64,000 nt of DNA from Desulfosporosinus hippei DSM 8344 (lineage in GTDB: Bacteria > Bacillota > Desulfitobacteriia > Desulfitobacteriales > Desulfitobacteriaceae): NCBI RefSeq assembly GCF_900100785.1, contig NZ_FNCP01000008.1, positions 1 through 64,000 of the forward strand, given 5' to 3'. The position numbers and the translations under genes are program-made. Below are positions 16,994-25,506 of this stretch, in pieces; position 1 is the first letter of the stretch; every line of letters starts with the position of its first letter. The notes beneath the pieces were generated by a model. The model was not told the origin of the DNA and did not search any database. It saw nothing but the letters and a program-made list of their open reading frames with translations.

Positions 16994-18255
16994 TGAAGCT
17001 GCAAACTTATAAATTAAAAAGGGAGTGGGTTTCTATTTTAGCTAAAAAAATTATTGGAATCCTTAAATCTTTATTAATTTATTTAACTTGGGTTATTGCT
17101 TTTTCAGTTTTTGCAGGATTAATCCTATTTTTTTACCTTCCAAGCAATAGTAATTTAGAAAATGTACTGGTTATTACACTTTTCCTATGCCTGCCGTTAA
17201 TCATTATTGTTTTATTTGGTTTAATCAAAGGGAAAATTAACTTCCTTAGAATACCTAATCGAAGGTCTTTGCTTTTTCGGAGTGCCATCTTAATATCTTG
17301 TCTAGCCAGTTTCTTCTTATTAGGTGTCGGTCAATCTGCTATGGCCCAGGTGCTTATAAATGAGAATAGTCAAGACAGGATAACTAATTCGGAGAAAATT
17401 GAGTTTATTAAAGACTTGGCCCAAAAAATCTCCTCCAATAAAGCTAGTGCAGAGTATATTAACAGCCTGGATAGTCTAAGCCCTAATGATCGCTTAACAG
17501 TTTACTATTCCACGGAAGATAAAGAATTAGCTGAGAAATTAGTAAAAGTTATACCCGAGATTGAACAGCGGTTAAACAAGATGTTTGATGTCAAGGAACC
17601 CTTCCCCATAGAACTTATACTGTACAATGATTTAGATCAGTTTCGCCAGAGTAACGATATTGCCGAAAATCAACGGCTTTTAGGCTTATATATCAACAAA
17701 AGTATTCATATGGCCAATACAAAGGTCAGTGAAGAAATCTACCAGACTTCCTCCCTTGATCTGAATTTACAAGACCTGAATTATGAAGAAGAAATTATCC
17801 ATACCCTTGAGCATGAATATACCCATTATTATATCCGAGGATTTCTGGCAGAAAACAACCTGAAGGAAGACATTCCCCGATGGTTCGATGAAGGACTGGC
17901 AGTTTATTATGGATCTGAAGGTTATCTCACAGATGTAGAATTTGAGTTTCCGGACTTAAAGGATTCCGCGATCCCCTTACAAGATTTAATGGGGTATATC
18001 GAATGGGAGAAAAATACAGAATCCGAAACTGCCAGTGATATAGCTTATAATGAATCCTTTATGATGGTTTACGAATTAATAAAAACTAAAGGTGAGAAGG
18101 TCATAACGGATATTTTGCTTAATGGAATTCCCAAGGCCCAAGACCTAAGTACTAATGAGCAGACACAGTTTACGGAATCTTTTTTAGAGCAGGTTGGAAT
18201 GACTATGGATGATTTTCAAAATCAAGTGCTGACGAAATACTCTAAATCTAAATAA
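16993..18255 (+). CDS. Membrane-anchored zinc metallopeptidase (peptidase MA-like gluzincin)
   Basis: 420 residues. Three N-terminal hydrophobic segments (about 22-48, 57-78, 94-113), then a soluble domain predicted to face outward. It carries the zinc motif HEYTH (274-278, HExxH with catalytic Glu275) and the downstream third-ligand motif PRWFDEGLAVYYGS with Glu300, the arrangement of peptidase MA family gluzincins. Substrate unknown. It starts at the ATG overlapping the stop of the 13-codon leader ORF and lacks an independent Shine-Dalgarno sequence. Not in an operon with the HTH/DUF2975 pair, which is divergent. A hairpin terminator follows. Confidence 0.8.
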   Translation: MKLQTYKLKREWVSILAKKIIGILKSLLIYLTWVIAFSVFAGLILFFYLPSNSNLENVLVITLFLCLPLIIIVLFGLIKGKINFLRIPNRRSLLFRSAILISCLASFFLLGVGQSAMAQVLINENSQDRITNSEKIEFIKDLAQKISSNKASAEYINSLDSLSPNDRLTVYYSTEDKELAEKLVKVIPEIEQRLNKMFDVKEPFPIELILYNDLDQFRQSNDIAENQRLLGLYINKSIHMANTKVSEEIYQTSSLDLNLQDLNYEEEIIHTLEHEYTHYYIRGFLAENNLKEDIPRWFDEGLAVYYGSEGYLTDVEFEFPDLKDSAIPLQDLMGYIEWEKNTESETASDIAYNESFMMVYELIKTKGEKVITDILLNGIPKAQDLSTNEQTQFTESFLEQVGMTMDDFQNQVLTKYSKSK

Positions 18256-18270
18256 GAAGAGTGATAATAA

Positions 18271-18305
18271 AAGCGACGTGAGAGGACTTACCTCTCACGC
18301 CGCTT
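18271..18305. terminator. Bidirectional hairpin terminator
   Basis: AAGCG-a-CGTGAGAGG / CCTCTCACG-c-CGCTT with a 5-base loop between two converging genes. On the minus strand it is followed by TTTTATTAT; on the plus strand only by CTATTT. Confidence 0.8.
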
Positions 18306-18309
18306 CTAT

Positions 18310-19098
18310 TTACCACCTTTCATGAGTGGAATAGGTCTTAACTGTCATCATATTTGTCGTGGGAACAGGCGGCCATTCTTTAAGTCTTTCCACCATATAC
18401 TCAGCCAGCCCGCTGGCATCTTGGCTGCATTTCTCCTTCACCGCCGGATCAAGCCTGGCCAGCTGGCCGAGAGATTCCAGAAGTTCCTGAAAGGCATCGG
18501 CGATCTTCTGACAGCATGCGGTGCATCGTTCTGCATACTTCTCGGTAAAAGCTTGGGAGGCTGCTGTTTTAGGCCTGCTCTTTGTATTGTTGGATTTCAC
18601 CACAGTTTGATATTCTATCTGGATATTCCCGGGAGGATTGGACTGAGGCGTGACTGGAGGCTGCTCTTTCTCTGGAGGGCTTTGCCGTTCTTTGACTGCC
18701 CGCTCAAGTTCACGGGTAGTCATATTTTCTACATCATGCGCTAGGATGAATTTCTCCCGTTCATCTTCCGGAATCCCCAGCAGGAGAAGAGCCTGGTAGT
18801 AGGTCAAATTCGCCTGCGCCGGCGAATTTGACCTGCCTTCGCCTGTTCCGGCAGCTAATTGTTCATCTCCATATTCTTTAAAAAGCTGCATCAGCTTGTT
18901 AGCTGTGCGCTGGGAATAGCTTACGGAATCTACCAGCCATTTTCCCCATTCTCCGTGAGGGAGCAGGTCCTTGGCCTCCTTCAGGCGCCTGCCGATTTCA
19001 AGGGCATTGGTAAGCATGATTTCACAAGTCTGTTGCTTGATCCTGTTAATCTCAGCCGCGATGACCAAGGGCGTACGTTCCGTGCCTGCTTCATCCAT
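18310..19098 (-). CDS. DUF3102 domain protein with an in-frame palindromic insert
   Basis: 262 residues. The N-terminal half matches DUF3102: TPLVIAAEINRIKQQTCEIM, ALEIGRRLKEAKDLLPHGEW, VSYSQRTANKLMQLFKEYG and LTYYQALLLLGIPEDEREKF. The family is found in phage and conjugative elements of Firmicutes; its role is not established. The C-terminal half is a Pro/Gln-rich linker and a helical tail. Between the two conserved blocks (about residues 88-98, RSNSPAQANL) the DNA is a perfect 14-base-arm palindrome also present at 26821-26848, so a repeat element has inserted without breaking the frame. Good AGGA site 7 bases before the ATG at 19098. Confidence 0.78.
   Translation of the reverse strand: MDEAGTERTPLVIAAEINRIKQQTCEIMLTNALEIGRRLKEAKDLLPHGEWGKWLVDSVSYSQRTANKLMQLFKEYGDEQLAAGTGEGRSNSPAQANLTYYQALLLLGIPEDEREKFILAHDVENMTTRELERAVKERQSPPEKEQPPVTPQSNPPGNIQIEYQTVVKSNNTKSRPKTAASQAFTEKYAERCTACCQKIADAFQELLESLGQLARLDPAVKEKCSQDASGLAEYMVERLKEWPPVPTTNMMTVKTYSTHERW
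18801..18834. repeat. Palindromic repeat A, copy 1 (inside the DUF3102 gene)
   Basis: AGGTCAAATTCGCC and its exact complement GGCGAATTTGACCT flank the loop TGCGCC. The central 28 bases are identical to the copy at 26821-26848. It is translated as SNSPAQANL in DUF3102 and keeps the frame open. Confidence 0.85.
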
Positions 19099-19281
19099 TT
19101 TTGATTCCTGCCTTTTTATAGCTTTAGTTCAGCATACGCAGGCGGGATTCCCATGGTGAAAGCTTGACTAGAAACTATGATTTTTCTTTCAGAGGGCAAC
19201 CCTCCGGAATACAAGCCTATAGAATATAGGGACACGGCAGTACAGCGCGTTTGTCAAAACCATCTAAAACCGAAAATAGAA

Positions 19282-19320
19282 GGCCAGGTGTATTGTTCAT
19301 ATAAATCAATACACCTGGCC
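19282..19320 (-). terminator. Terminator of the Rpn-family nuclease gene
   Basis: GGCCAGGTGTATTG / CAATACACCTGGCC, 14-base perfect arms with an 11-base loop, 18 bases downstream of the stop; on the minus strand TTCTATTTT follows. About 180 bases from here to the DUF3102 start hold nothing recognisable. Confidence 0.8.
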
Positions 19321-19338
19321 CCTCTTGTTTTAACCCCA

Positions 19339-20244
19339 CTACTCGTTCAATAACCTAATCTCTTCTTCAGATAATCCTGTTGCTTGGGCTATTTTGGGAA
19401 TCTCAATCCCCATGTTCAGCAGGTTCTTAGCAACTTCTGCTTTACCCTTTGCTAATCCCTTTGCTAATCCCCTTGCTACCCCCCGTTCAATCCCTTCCTT
19501 CAATCTAAGTTCAGCTTCCCTTACTACTGCCTTTTCATCTAATACTGCCTTGCGTCTTGCAAAGTACTCTTCTCTCACATTGGGATCATCACTTGATTGC
19601 TCCCATGTTGCTATAGCTTGGTGTAAAACGGGATCTTGCATTGCAATCTCCTCCAGTGTATTAAATATTTCCTGATTTTCTGAACCTTCCAGAAGCAGTA
19701 ACCATCGTACTAAACCATTCTCCCATGGACTAACTTCCCTGCTCCGCCACTTGTTGATTAGTTTGGGCAACTCCATGAAATGCATCTCTAACGCATCGAT
19801 GAGTTGGAATTTTTCTTCATCTTCATAAAGATGGAACACGTTATGATAATTATTCGTCTCAGTTAAATAGTTAAAATCCAGAATGTTAATCGTGACGGCT
19901 TTAGTCAGTTCCTTATAAGCCATCCCTTCCCGCATCTGCCTAGTATACATTTGAGCCCAATAATACAGTGAGCGTTTCTTCATATTATATTGATCGCTTA
20001 GTTGTATTTCTATGTTAATCTGCATTCCTTCGGTGGTTACAGCGCGAACATCCAGGATGGACTTCTTATCATCCCTATATTCTTTATTGAACTCAGGGTT
20101 CAAGATCACAATATCTTCAATCTGACTATCCTGCGGCAACCTTAAGGCAGCATTGAGAAAAGCGATGAGGATCGCTTCATTTCCCTCCTTGCCAAAAATA
20201 AGTTTAAATGCATAATCGATCTTGAGGCTAATTAATTCCTTCAC
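19339..20244 (-). CDS. Rpn family recombination-promoting nuclease / PD-(D/E)XK transposase-like
   Basis: 301-residue protein of the Rpn (transposase_31-like, PDDEXK_2) family: SLKIDYAFKLIFGKEGNEAILIAFLNAAL at the N-terminus, ILDVRAVTTEGMQINIEIQLSDQYNMKKRSLYYWAQMY holding the D...ExQ nuclease core (about 64-101), and ITINILDFNYL-like strand. The C-terminus has the characteristic GLAKGLAKGKAEVAKNLLNMG repeat and a small helical motif. GTG start with GGAG 8 bases upstream. Such genes are usually multicopy; whether it still moves or only nicks DNA cannot be judged here. Confidence 0.88.
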   Translation of the reverse strand: MKELISLKIDYAFKLIFGKEGNEAILIAFLNAALRLPQDSQIEDIVILNPEFNKEYRDDKKSILDVRAVTTEGMQINIEIQLSDQYNMKKRSLYYWAQMYTRQMREGMAYKELTKAVTINILDFNYLTETNNYHNVFHLYEDEEKFQLIDALEMHFMELPKLINKWRSREVSPWENGLVRWLLLLEGSENQEIFNTLEEIAMQDPVLHQAIATWEQSSDDPNVREEYFARRKAVLDEKAVVREAELRLKEGIERGVARGLAKGLAKGKAEVAKNLLNMGIEIPKIAQATGLSEEEIRLLNE

Positions 20245-20319
20245 CTTTCACGCTCCATTCAATCACAAGATATTCATCTTCTGTCTGAAAATTTAACGAC
20301 GGATCGGGATGATAACCAT

Positions 20320-20349
20320 ATTATACCATGGTTGATTAGACCACTTCAA
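20320..20349 (-). promoter_or_regulatory. Putative promoter of the Rpn-family gene
   Basis: Minus-strand TTGAAG, 18 bases, TATAAT. The -10 lies in a near-palindrome CCATATTATACCATGG that might be an operator. Confidence 0.55.
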
Positions 20350-20450
20350 TTTATTTATCGTTTCAGGGTTCGTTCGAGAGTTTTCAAACCTTAAACCTCA
20401 TACCCGGCGCAAAACACCATGGAAGGTGCGGTGGTGAAGGTGTAAAGTAC

Positions 20451-20985
20451 TCACTTCCAGTCGTTGGTCCATAAGTTGTTGCCCAGATTGCGGTGCATGG
20501 GCATTAGGTTGTTGTTGGAATCGTATTCCAGCAGGTAATAGGTTCCGAAGACTTGGGCAAGGCCGGCCGCCTTTTGTTTAGTGCTTTAGAGCGCTGCCTC
20601 ACTTATCTTATAAACCTTTTTTGTCTTCGCACTGACCCAGTTATAGAAGTACTCAATCACCACTTTATAGGGTTTACCCGCCTCGAGGATGGGGTGGTCC
20701 AGAGATAACTTGTGGCACCATTCTGCAGAACCACTTGTCGATGGCTAAGACCCCGTCAAACCACAGGCGTACCCCGTCATCTGCTGTTAAGGTTAAGGTG
20801 TAAGTTTCGTTTGTAAGGGGGACGATATAACCCTCGATATGAGCATTATAAAAATCAGTTTGTCCGCTGGGATCCACGTTGTTGAGATCAAGGGTTGGGT
20901 GGCATTACTTAGGTTAGCCCCTGCTGTGATTCCCGGAATCCCGCCCTTGTCAGCGACTGGATTCCAACCTAAAAAATGTCATTAA
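20451..20985 (-). pseudogene. Decayed PA14-domain protein gene
   Basis: On the minus strand a PA14-like sequence can be followed through at least two frame changes. It runs WNPVADKGGIPGITAGANLSN, then TDFYNAHIEGYIVPLTNETY and LTADDGVRLWFDGVLAIDKW, then AGKPYKVVIEYFYNWV. A stop and another frame change follow before the tail FGTYYLLEYDSNNNL...TNDWK. No intact start, signal peptide or ribosome site. PA14 is a carbohydrate-binding beta-barrel domain found in secreted proteins and glycosidases; only this fragment remains here, downstream of the cbiD terminator. Confidence 0.72.
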
Positions 20986-20991
20986 TACAAG

Positions 20992-21028
20992 GAAGGGTAT
21001 GTTTCCAAATATCGGAAACACGCCCTTC
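20992..21028 (-). terminator. Hairpin terminator downstream of cbiD
   Basis: GAAGGG-ta-TGTTTCC / GGAAACA-cg-CCCTTC with a 7-base loop, 51 bases after the cbiD stop; T-rich but without a clean T tract (TTCCTTGTATT). Confidence 0.6.
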
Positions 21029-21078
21029 TTCAAATCAACTTTACCTAAACTTACTATTAAATTAAAAGTCCATTACAC

Positions 21079-22209
21079 TCAACAAAGTTTCAATCCCCCA
21101 GCCCACCCTTGTTCCTCCACAATTCTTTGAGCCTTCGCGTCCCAACCCACAGGCTGGCCGTCTAATAAGGTCATAATTGTCCCCACACTCAGTCGCCCAA
21201 AGGTAAAGGCCTGGGCCCTTTCACTTGCCAAATAGGCCAAGTGGTGAAGCAGCTTTTGCTCACCCATTTGCAAGAGTTCAGTGGTTGCTCCTTCGGTGGT
21301 TGGAAACTCAGCCAGATGCTTCAAGCTGTCTAGATTCAGCCCTGCTAAAGCAGCATGGGCAAGCAAGATTTCCATTCGAGCATCGGCAACCCGATTATGG
21401 GTATGGAAAATCCCAGCCGAGACTTTGATGAGCTTGCCTACATGCCCTAAGAGAATGACCTCCTCAATTCCCCGATAAGCTGCTTCTTCCAGCATGTAGC
21501 CCACAAAATTACTCATTTGAATGACAGCCTCCGGGGGAACTTTAAAGCCCTCTGTCGCTACTCTGAATCCATAATGCCCTGGAGTAAGCACAATGGCTTT
21601 ATATCCATAAGCTACAGCCTGATCCAACTCCGGCAAAATCGAGGTTTTAAAGGCCTCTTCAGACATGGGTCGAACAATCCCGCTTGTTCCAAGGATGGAG
21701 ATTCCTCCAATCACTCCCAGCCTGGGATTAAGGGTGCGCAAGGCCGTGGTTTCTCCTGCAGGAACTTCGATAGTAATTTCAACTTCTTCCACCGGGAAAA
21801 CCTCCCGGACGGCTTCCCTGATCATCCTTCTGGGGACAGGATTAATGGCACTTTCTCCAACGGAAATGGCCAGGCCTTTCTTAGTAACTGTCCCAACTCC
21901 CCGGCCACCGCGGATATGAACCTCACCCTGAGGTGAGATTAAGCGCACAAGGGCCTGAATCTCCAGGCCATGAGTAATATCCGCATCGTCTCCCCCGTCT
22001 TTTAAAACACAAGCTCTCCCTTCCAAGTTGTGGATTTCTCCACTATGGATGGGCATAGTCAGTCGGGCTGAACTGGGGAGCGGTATCTCAATCTGCTCAG
22101 CCAAACTCTCTCCTCTCAAGAGGAGGCAGGCAGCTTTTGCCGCCCCGGCGGCACAACTTCCTGTGGTATATCCTTCTCGCCAAGTATGTCGATCTTTATC
22201 TCTTGCCAT
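21079..22209 (-). CDS. cbiD: Cobalt-precorrin-5B C1-methyltransferase (CbiD)
   Basis: Methylates C1 of cobalt-precorrin-5B; this is the one ring-methylation gene absent from the first operon. Start at the ATG ending at 22209 with GGGAGAG 7 bases upstream. Hallmarks: REGYTTGSCAAGAAKAACLLL near the N-terminus, GVGTVTKKGLAISVGESAINPVPRRMI (about 105-131), GISILGTSGIVRPMSEEAF and a late LGHVGKLIKVSAGIFHTHNRVADARME. 376 residues, normal. It is the last gene of the second B12-riboswitch operon, 155 bases after ecfT. Confidence 0.96.
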   Translation of the reverse strand: MARDKDRHTWREGYTTGSCAAGAAKAACLLLRGESLAEQIEIPLPSSARLTMPIHSGEIHNLEGRACVLKDGGDDADITHGLEIQALVRLISPQGEVHIRGGRGVGTVTKKGLAISVGESAINPVPRRMIREAVREVFPVEEVEITIEVPAGETTALRTLNPRLGVIGGISILGTSGIVRPMSEEAFKTSILPELDQAVAYGYKAIVLTPGHYGFRVATEGFKVPPEAVIQMSNFVGYMLEEAAYRGIEEVILLGHVGKLIKVSAGIFHTHNRVADARMEILLAHAALAGLNLDSLKHLAEFPTTEGATTELLQMGEQKLLHHLAYLASERAQAFTFGRLSVGTIMTLLDGQPVGWDAKAQRIVEEQGWAGGLKLC

Positions 22210-22364
22210 GGTTTTCTCTCCCACATCAATTAATCCAAAGGTTCACTTGGTATGAATTCTATCGAAGGCAAAAATGAATTATCTTAAATAAAGTATAGGT
22301 CATGAACTAACACCCTGCAAACTACTCCCCAATTATTTTGTATTTAGTTAGTATGTCTCTATCA

Positions 22365-23174
22365 TCAAAGAACTCCTAATTGCAAGCCAAATCGGATATA
22401 AAAGGCCAGCCCCAATCCTAAACCAATAAAAGCCATTGTCCAGTAATCCCTTGAATTAAAGGTAATTTGGCGCATGGTTGTCCAGGTTCTCGTTAAGCCA
22501 TAACCACGATTAAGCATAGCCATGGATAAGGAATTCGCCATCATAATCGAATTGATAAACAGAGGAATCATAATCGGCAGATAGGAACCAATAGAACCGA
22601 TGATTCCCTTCTCCTTGAATTTCGTACCCCGTGCTTTTTGCGCTTCTAATATTTGCCGGCGTTTTTTATCCAATGTGGGAATAAAGCGTATTGCCATGGT
22701 TAGCATCATGGACACTTCGGCTGGAACCTTCATCTTTTGAAAGAATTGAGTAAAATCCTCCAGAGAAGTGGTCAAAGTCAACACTGAAGAAACAATCATC
22801 ATGCTAATTAAACGCAGGATAAACGTCGTTCCCATTAAAAATCCACCCACAGTAGCCCCTATTCTTTCTCCAGGTAGTGCATAAAAGAGGATTGCTTGGC
22901 TGGAGACCCTTTCAAAACGCTCCGGGGCAAAGGTAAACCCTGTGATTAGAATAATCGATATGATGATGGGAATCAAGGGAATCATCATTCCCCAGATTTT
23001 CCTCAAGGGTATTTTTATCCATAGAGCTAATAGTCCTGCTGACAAAAGGATTCCCAGTTGGAACAATGGATCTTGAAAAAGAAATGATATAATAATAAAC
23101 CCAATAAATCCTAGCATTTTGGTGCGCACGTCAAGTCGATGGATCAAGGTATCCCCAGGCAAGTATTCTAGCAT
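22365..23174 (-). CDS. ecfT: ECF transporter transmembrane subunit EcfT
   Basis: Energy-coupling membrane subunit (CbiQ/EcfT family), 269 residues: MLEYLPGDTLIHRLDVRTKM at the start, several hydrophobic helices, and the coupling helices with the characteristic Ala-Arg-Gly signature in ILEAQKARGTKFK (about 183-195) that contact the ATPases. GTG/ATG choice: ATG at 23174 with GGGGAG 8 bases upstream, overlapping ecfA by 7 bases. Works with EcfA and the S component CblT upstream in the operon. Confidence 0.92.
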   Translation of the reverse strand: MLEYLPGDTLIHRLDVRTKMLGFIGFIIISFLFQDPLFQLGILLSAGLLALWIKIPLRKIWGMMIPLIPIIISIILITGFTFAPERFERVSSQAILFYALPGERIGATVGGFLMGTTFILRLISMMIVSSVLTLTTSLEDFTQFFQKMKVPAEVSMMLTMAIRFIPTLDKKRRQILEAQKARGTKFKEKGIIGSIGSYLPIMIPLFINSIMMANSLSMAMLNRGYGLTRTWTTMRQITFNSRDYWTMAFIGLGLGLAFYIRFGLQLGVL

Positions 23175-24958
23175 CCCCTTTGCTCCCCACTTTCGAACAT
23201 CCCCAGAAATTCACTCGCTTCGACAAAGATTTGAGGCCCCAGAACATCCTTCAACTGTAAGGATAGCTTACAGAGTTGAGGGGCAGCAAGGAATGATTCA
23301 CGCAGCACTTCTTCATTAGAAAATATCTCCTGAGGAGTACCATCCAGTGAAATCTCCCCATCTTTCATGACAATAACCCGCTTAGCATATTGGGCCACTA
23401 AATCCATGTCATGACTGATCATGATGATGGTAGTCCCTGCTGAGTGGAGCTTCTCTATCAAAGCCATCATCGTTTGAACCCCGGTCCAGTCTGACCCAGT
23501 GGTTGGCTCGTCGATGATCAGCAGTTTCGGTTTTAAAACAAGGATAGAAGCCACAGCAATCATTTGCCGTTCACCTTTACCCAGACTGAAAGGATGAACA
23601 CTGCGGTAGGGTTCCAAACCTGTATATTCCAGAACCTCTGCAACTCGCTTTTTCATTTCCGAACCTCGATAACCTGCATTTTTAAGACCAAATTCTAATT
23701 CTTTTTCAACGGTGGCAGAGAAAATCTGATGGTCGGGATTTTGAAAGACGTAACCAACGGTTTTGGCCAATTCCGAGGTATCAACCTTCAGGGTGTTCAT
23801 TCCTTCTATGATGACTTCGCCGCTGGTCGGCTGCAAGAGTCCATTGAAATGTTTAGCTAAGGTGGTTTTACCTGCCCCATTTTGCCCGATCAGAGCTAGG
23901 AATTCACCGGAATCAATTGTCAGATTAATTCCCCGCAAAGCGGGTGAGCCTGAGTTGTATCGGTAGGTTAGATCTTTGATTTCTACGGCAAGGACTTTCT
24001 CAGAAAGTCTAGGTTCCCGCTTTGAGCGCAAGTTCTCTCCATGTTGCTGAACTTCATGTTGAGATTTCTCCAGATATTTTACTCCCTCTAGAGGGATCCC
24101 AGGCCTATTTCCATATAGGGGTAACAACTCTCTGATCAACCCTTCCGCAGCCGGAATGTCTAAGGGAATTTCCGCCAAAGAGATCCACCCTTTTTCATAG
24201 AACTCCCAGCCAATCTCACTGACGGGAAGGGGCTTTATTCCCCACTGGCGCAAGAGAGGCAGATTGCGCAAGAGGTCTGAGGGTACTCCTCTCCAAACCA
24301 ATTCCCCGTGGTTAAGTACAATGACCTCATCGACCTTATCCATCAATTCCTCAGTGGAATGATCGACAAGTAAAATCGTCAAATTATTTTTCTCTCGTAA
24401 AGCAGTTAAGGTAGCATAGATCTCTGATCTCCCAAGGGGATCGAGTTCTGAAGTTGGCTCGTCAAGCACTAGTATTTCAGGTTCCATGGCGAGGACCCCG
24501 GCAATAGCTAGGCGTTGTTTTTCACCGCCGGATAACTCCTCGGTTAAGCGTTGGTTATATCCTGTAAGGCGAACTGTTGCTAAGGATTGATCTATTCTCT
24601 GCTCAATCTCCTTAGCAGGCACTAAAAAGTTCCGAGGGCCGAAGGCAGTGTCCTCTTCGACGCTTCTCCCAATTATTTGGGTTTCCGGATCCTGCAATAC
24701 AAGCCCTAATAACTTGGCTAAAGACTGAACGGCAGTCTTCCCCACGTCCTTTCCTGCAATGCGCACCCGGCCGGATAGCTTTCCTTCTAATAGTTGGGGA
24801 ATCAACCCATTCAAACATAAGCTCAAAGTAGTTTTACCCGCTCCGGTGGAACCCAGCAAAGCAACGAATTTTCCTTTTTCTAGGCTGAGGTTGATGTTTT
24901 TCAGGCTGGGCTCCGAGGCATTTGGATAAGTATAAGTAAGATCTTCAAGTTCTATCAA
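23168..24958 (-). CDS. ecfA: Fused ECF transporter ATPase EcfA1-EcfA2
   Basis: Two ABC ATPase domains in one chain (about 596 residues). The first has Walker A GSTGAGKTT, signature LSGGEKQRLAIA and Walker B ILVLDEPTSELDP. The second has GQNGAGKTT, the divergent signature FSLGKGERQMIAV and LLIIDEPTTGSDW. The two halves replace the separate EcfA and EcfA' proteins. The second signature and the Walker B-adjacent SDW suggest asymmetric ATP sites. I prefer a TTG start at 24958 because GAGGTG lies 6 bases before it; a GTG three codons earlier lies within that site. Follows cblT by 15 bases. Confidence 0.9.
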   Translation of the reverse strand: MIELEDLTYTYPNASEPSLKNINLSLEKGKFVALLGSTGAGKTTLSLCLNGLIPQLLEGKLSGRVRIAGKDVGKTAVQSLAKLLGLVLQDPETQIIGRSVEEDTAFGPRNFLVPAKEIEQRIDQSLATVRLTGYNQRLTEELSGGEKQRLAIAGVLAMEPEILVLDEPTSELDPLGRSEIYATLTALREKNNLTILLVDHSTEELMDKVDEVIVLNHGELVWRGVPSDLLRNLPLLRQWGIKPLPVSEIGWEFYEKGWISLAEIPLDIPAAEGLIRELLPLYGNRPGIPLEGVKYLEKSQHEVQQHGENLRSKREPRLSEKVLAVEIKDLTYRYNSGSPALRGINLTIDSGEFLALIGQNGAGKTTLAKHFNGLLQPTSGEVIIEGMNTLKVDTSELAKTVGYVFQNPDHQIFSATVEKELEFGLKNAGYRGSEMKKRVAEVLEYTGLEPYRSVHPFSLGKGERQMIAVASILVLKPKLLIIDEPTTGSDWTGVQTMMALIEKLHSAGTTIIMISHDMDLVAQYAKRVIVMKDGEISLDGTPQEIFSNEEVLRESFLAAPQLCKLSLQLKDVLGPQIFVEASEFLGMFESGEQRGC

Positions 24959-24973
24959 TATTTTCACCTCAGC

Positions 24974-25489
24974 TTAAATGAGCCGACTTCCTTTAATTGC
25001 TTTATAAGCAACTGCAGAGATAATCACATTTAACGCGGCCCCTACCACAAGGAAAGGCAACAATCCCAAAACTCCGCCCATCCCCATCATAGGCAGCATA
25101 GCAAAAGAGGAGGCGACACCATTAAGGATTATTCCGACGATGACTGCAGGAATCAAGCCGATTTTCTGATTAACCCAGCGATAAGCCACCGCCCATAAAG
25201 CCATTTGTAAAGCGATATATAAGTGGACAGGAATTGACATGGGAAAACCGGTTACAGCAGCCGTCAACATGTGTCCAAAGGCAATGACAATCCCTCCGGT
25301 GGTTCCCCCGAAGGCTAAAGCGCTAAAAAAACCTGGCGCGGAATCCATCCCGATAGTTCCAACGGGACTGGGGATCTTAATAAGCGCCCCTACCGCACTT
25401 AAAGCAATAAAAATTGCCATAATAGATAGTCTTTTTACATTCCAAGGAGATAGTTTCAATTCCTGTTCTTTTGTTCCTAAGCTTTGCAT
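24974..25489 (-). CDS. cblT: ECF transporter S component, probable alpha-ribazole transporter CblT
   Basis: 171-residue, very hydrophobic protein with about five to six membrane helices after a short polar N-terminus (LSPWNVKRLSIMAIFIALS, typical of S components). It contains IKIPSPVGTIGMDSAPGFFSALAFGG, GHMLTAAVTGFPMSIPVHLYIALQMALWAV and MLPMMGMGGVLGLLP. Specificity is inferred: directly upstream lies a CblS-like kinase and upstream of both a B12 riboswitch, the arrangement known for alpha-ribazole salvage in Firmicutes. A role in cobalamin or cobalt uptake is the alternative. AGGAGGG 6 bases before the ATG. Confidence 0.75.
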   Translation of the reverse strand: MQSLGTKEQELKLSPWNVKRLSIMAIFIALSAVGALIKIPSPVGTIGMDSAPGFFSALAFGGTTGGIVIAFGHMLTAAVTGFPMSIPVHLYIALQMALWAVAYRWVNQKIGLIPAVIVGIILNGVASSFAMLPMMGMGGVLGLLPFLVVGAALNVIISAVAYKAIKGSRLI

Positions 25490-25506
25490 AAAATTCCCTC
25501 CTAAAA

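Noticed and set aside
21517-21936. 139-codon plus-strand frame inside cbiD
   Set aside because: Antisense shadow of CbiD; composition is low-complexity Ser/Gly/Asn and no start signal is present.
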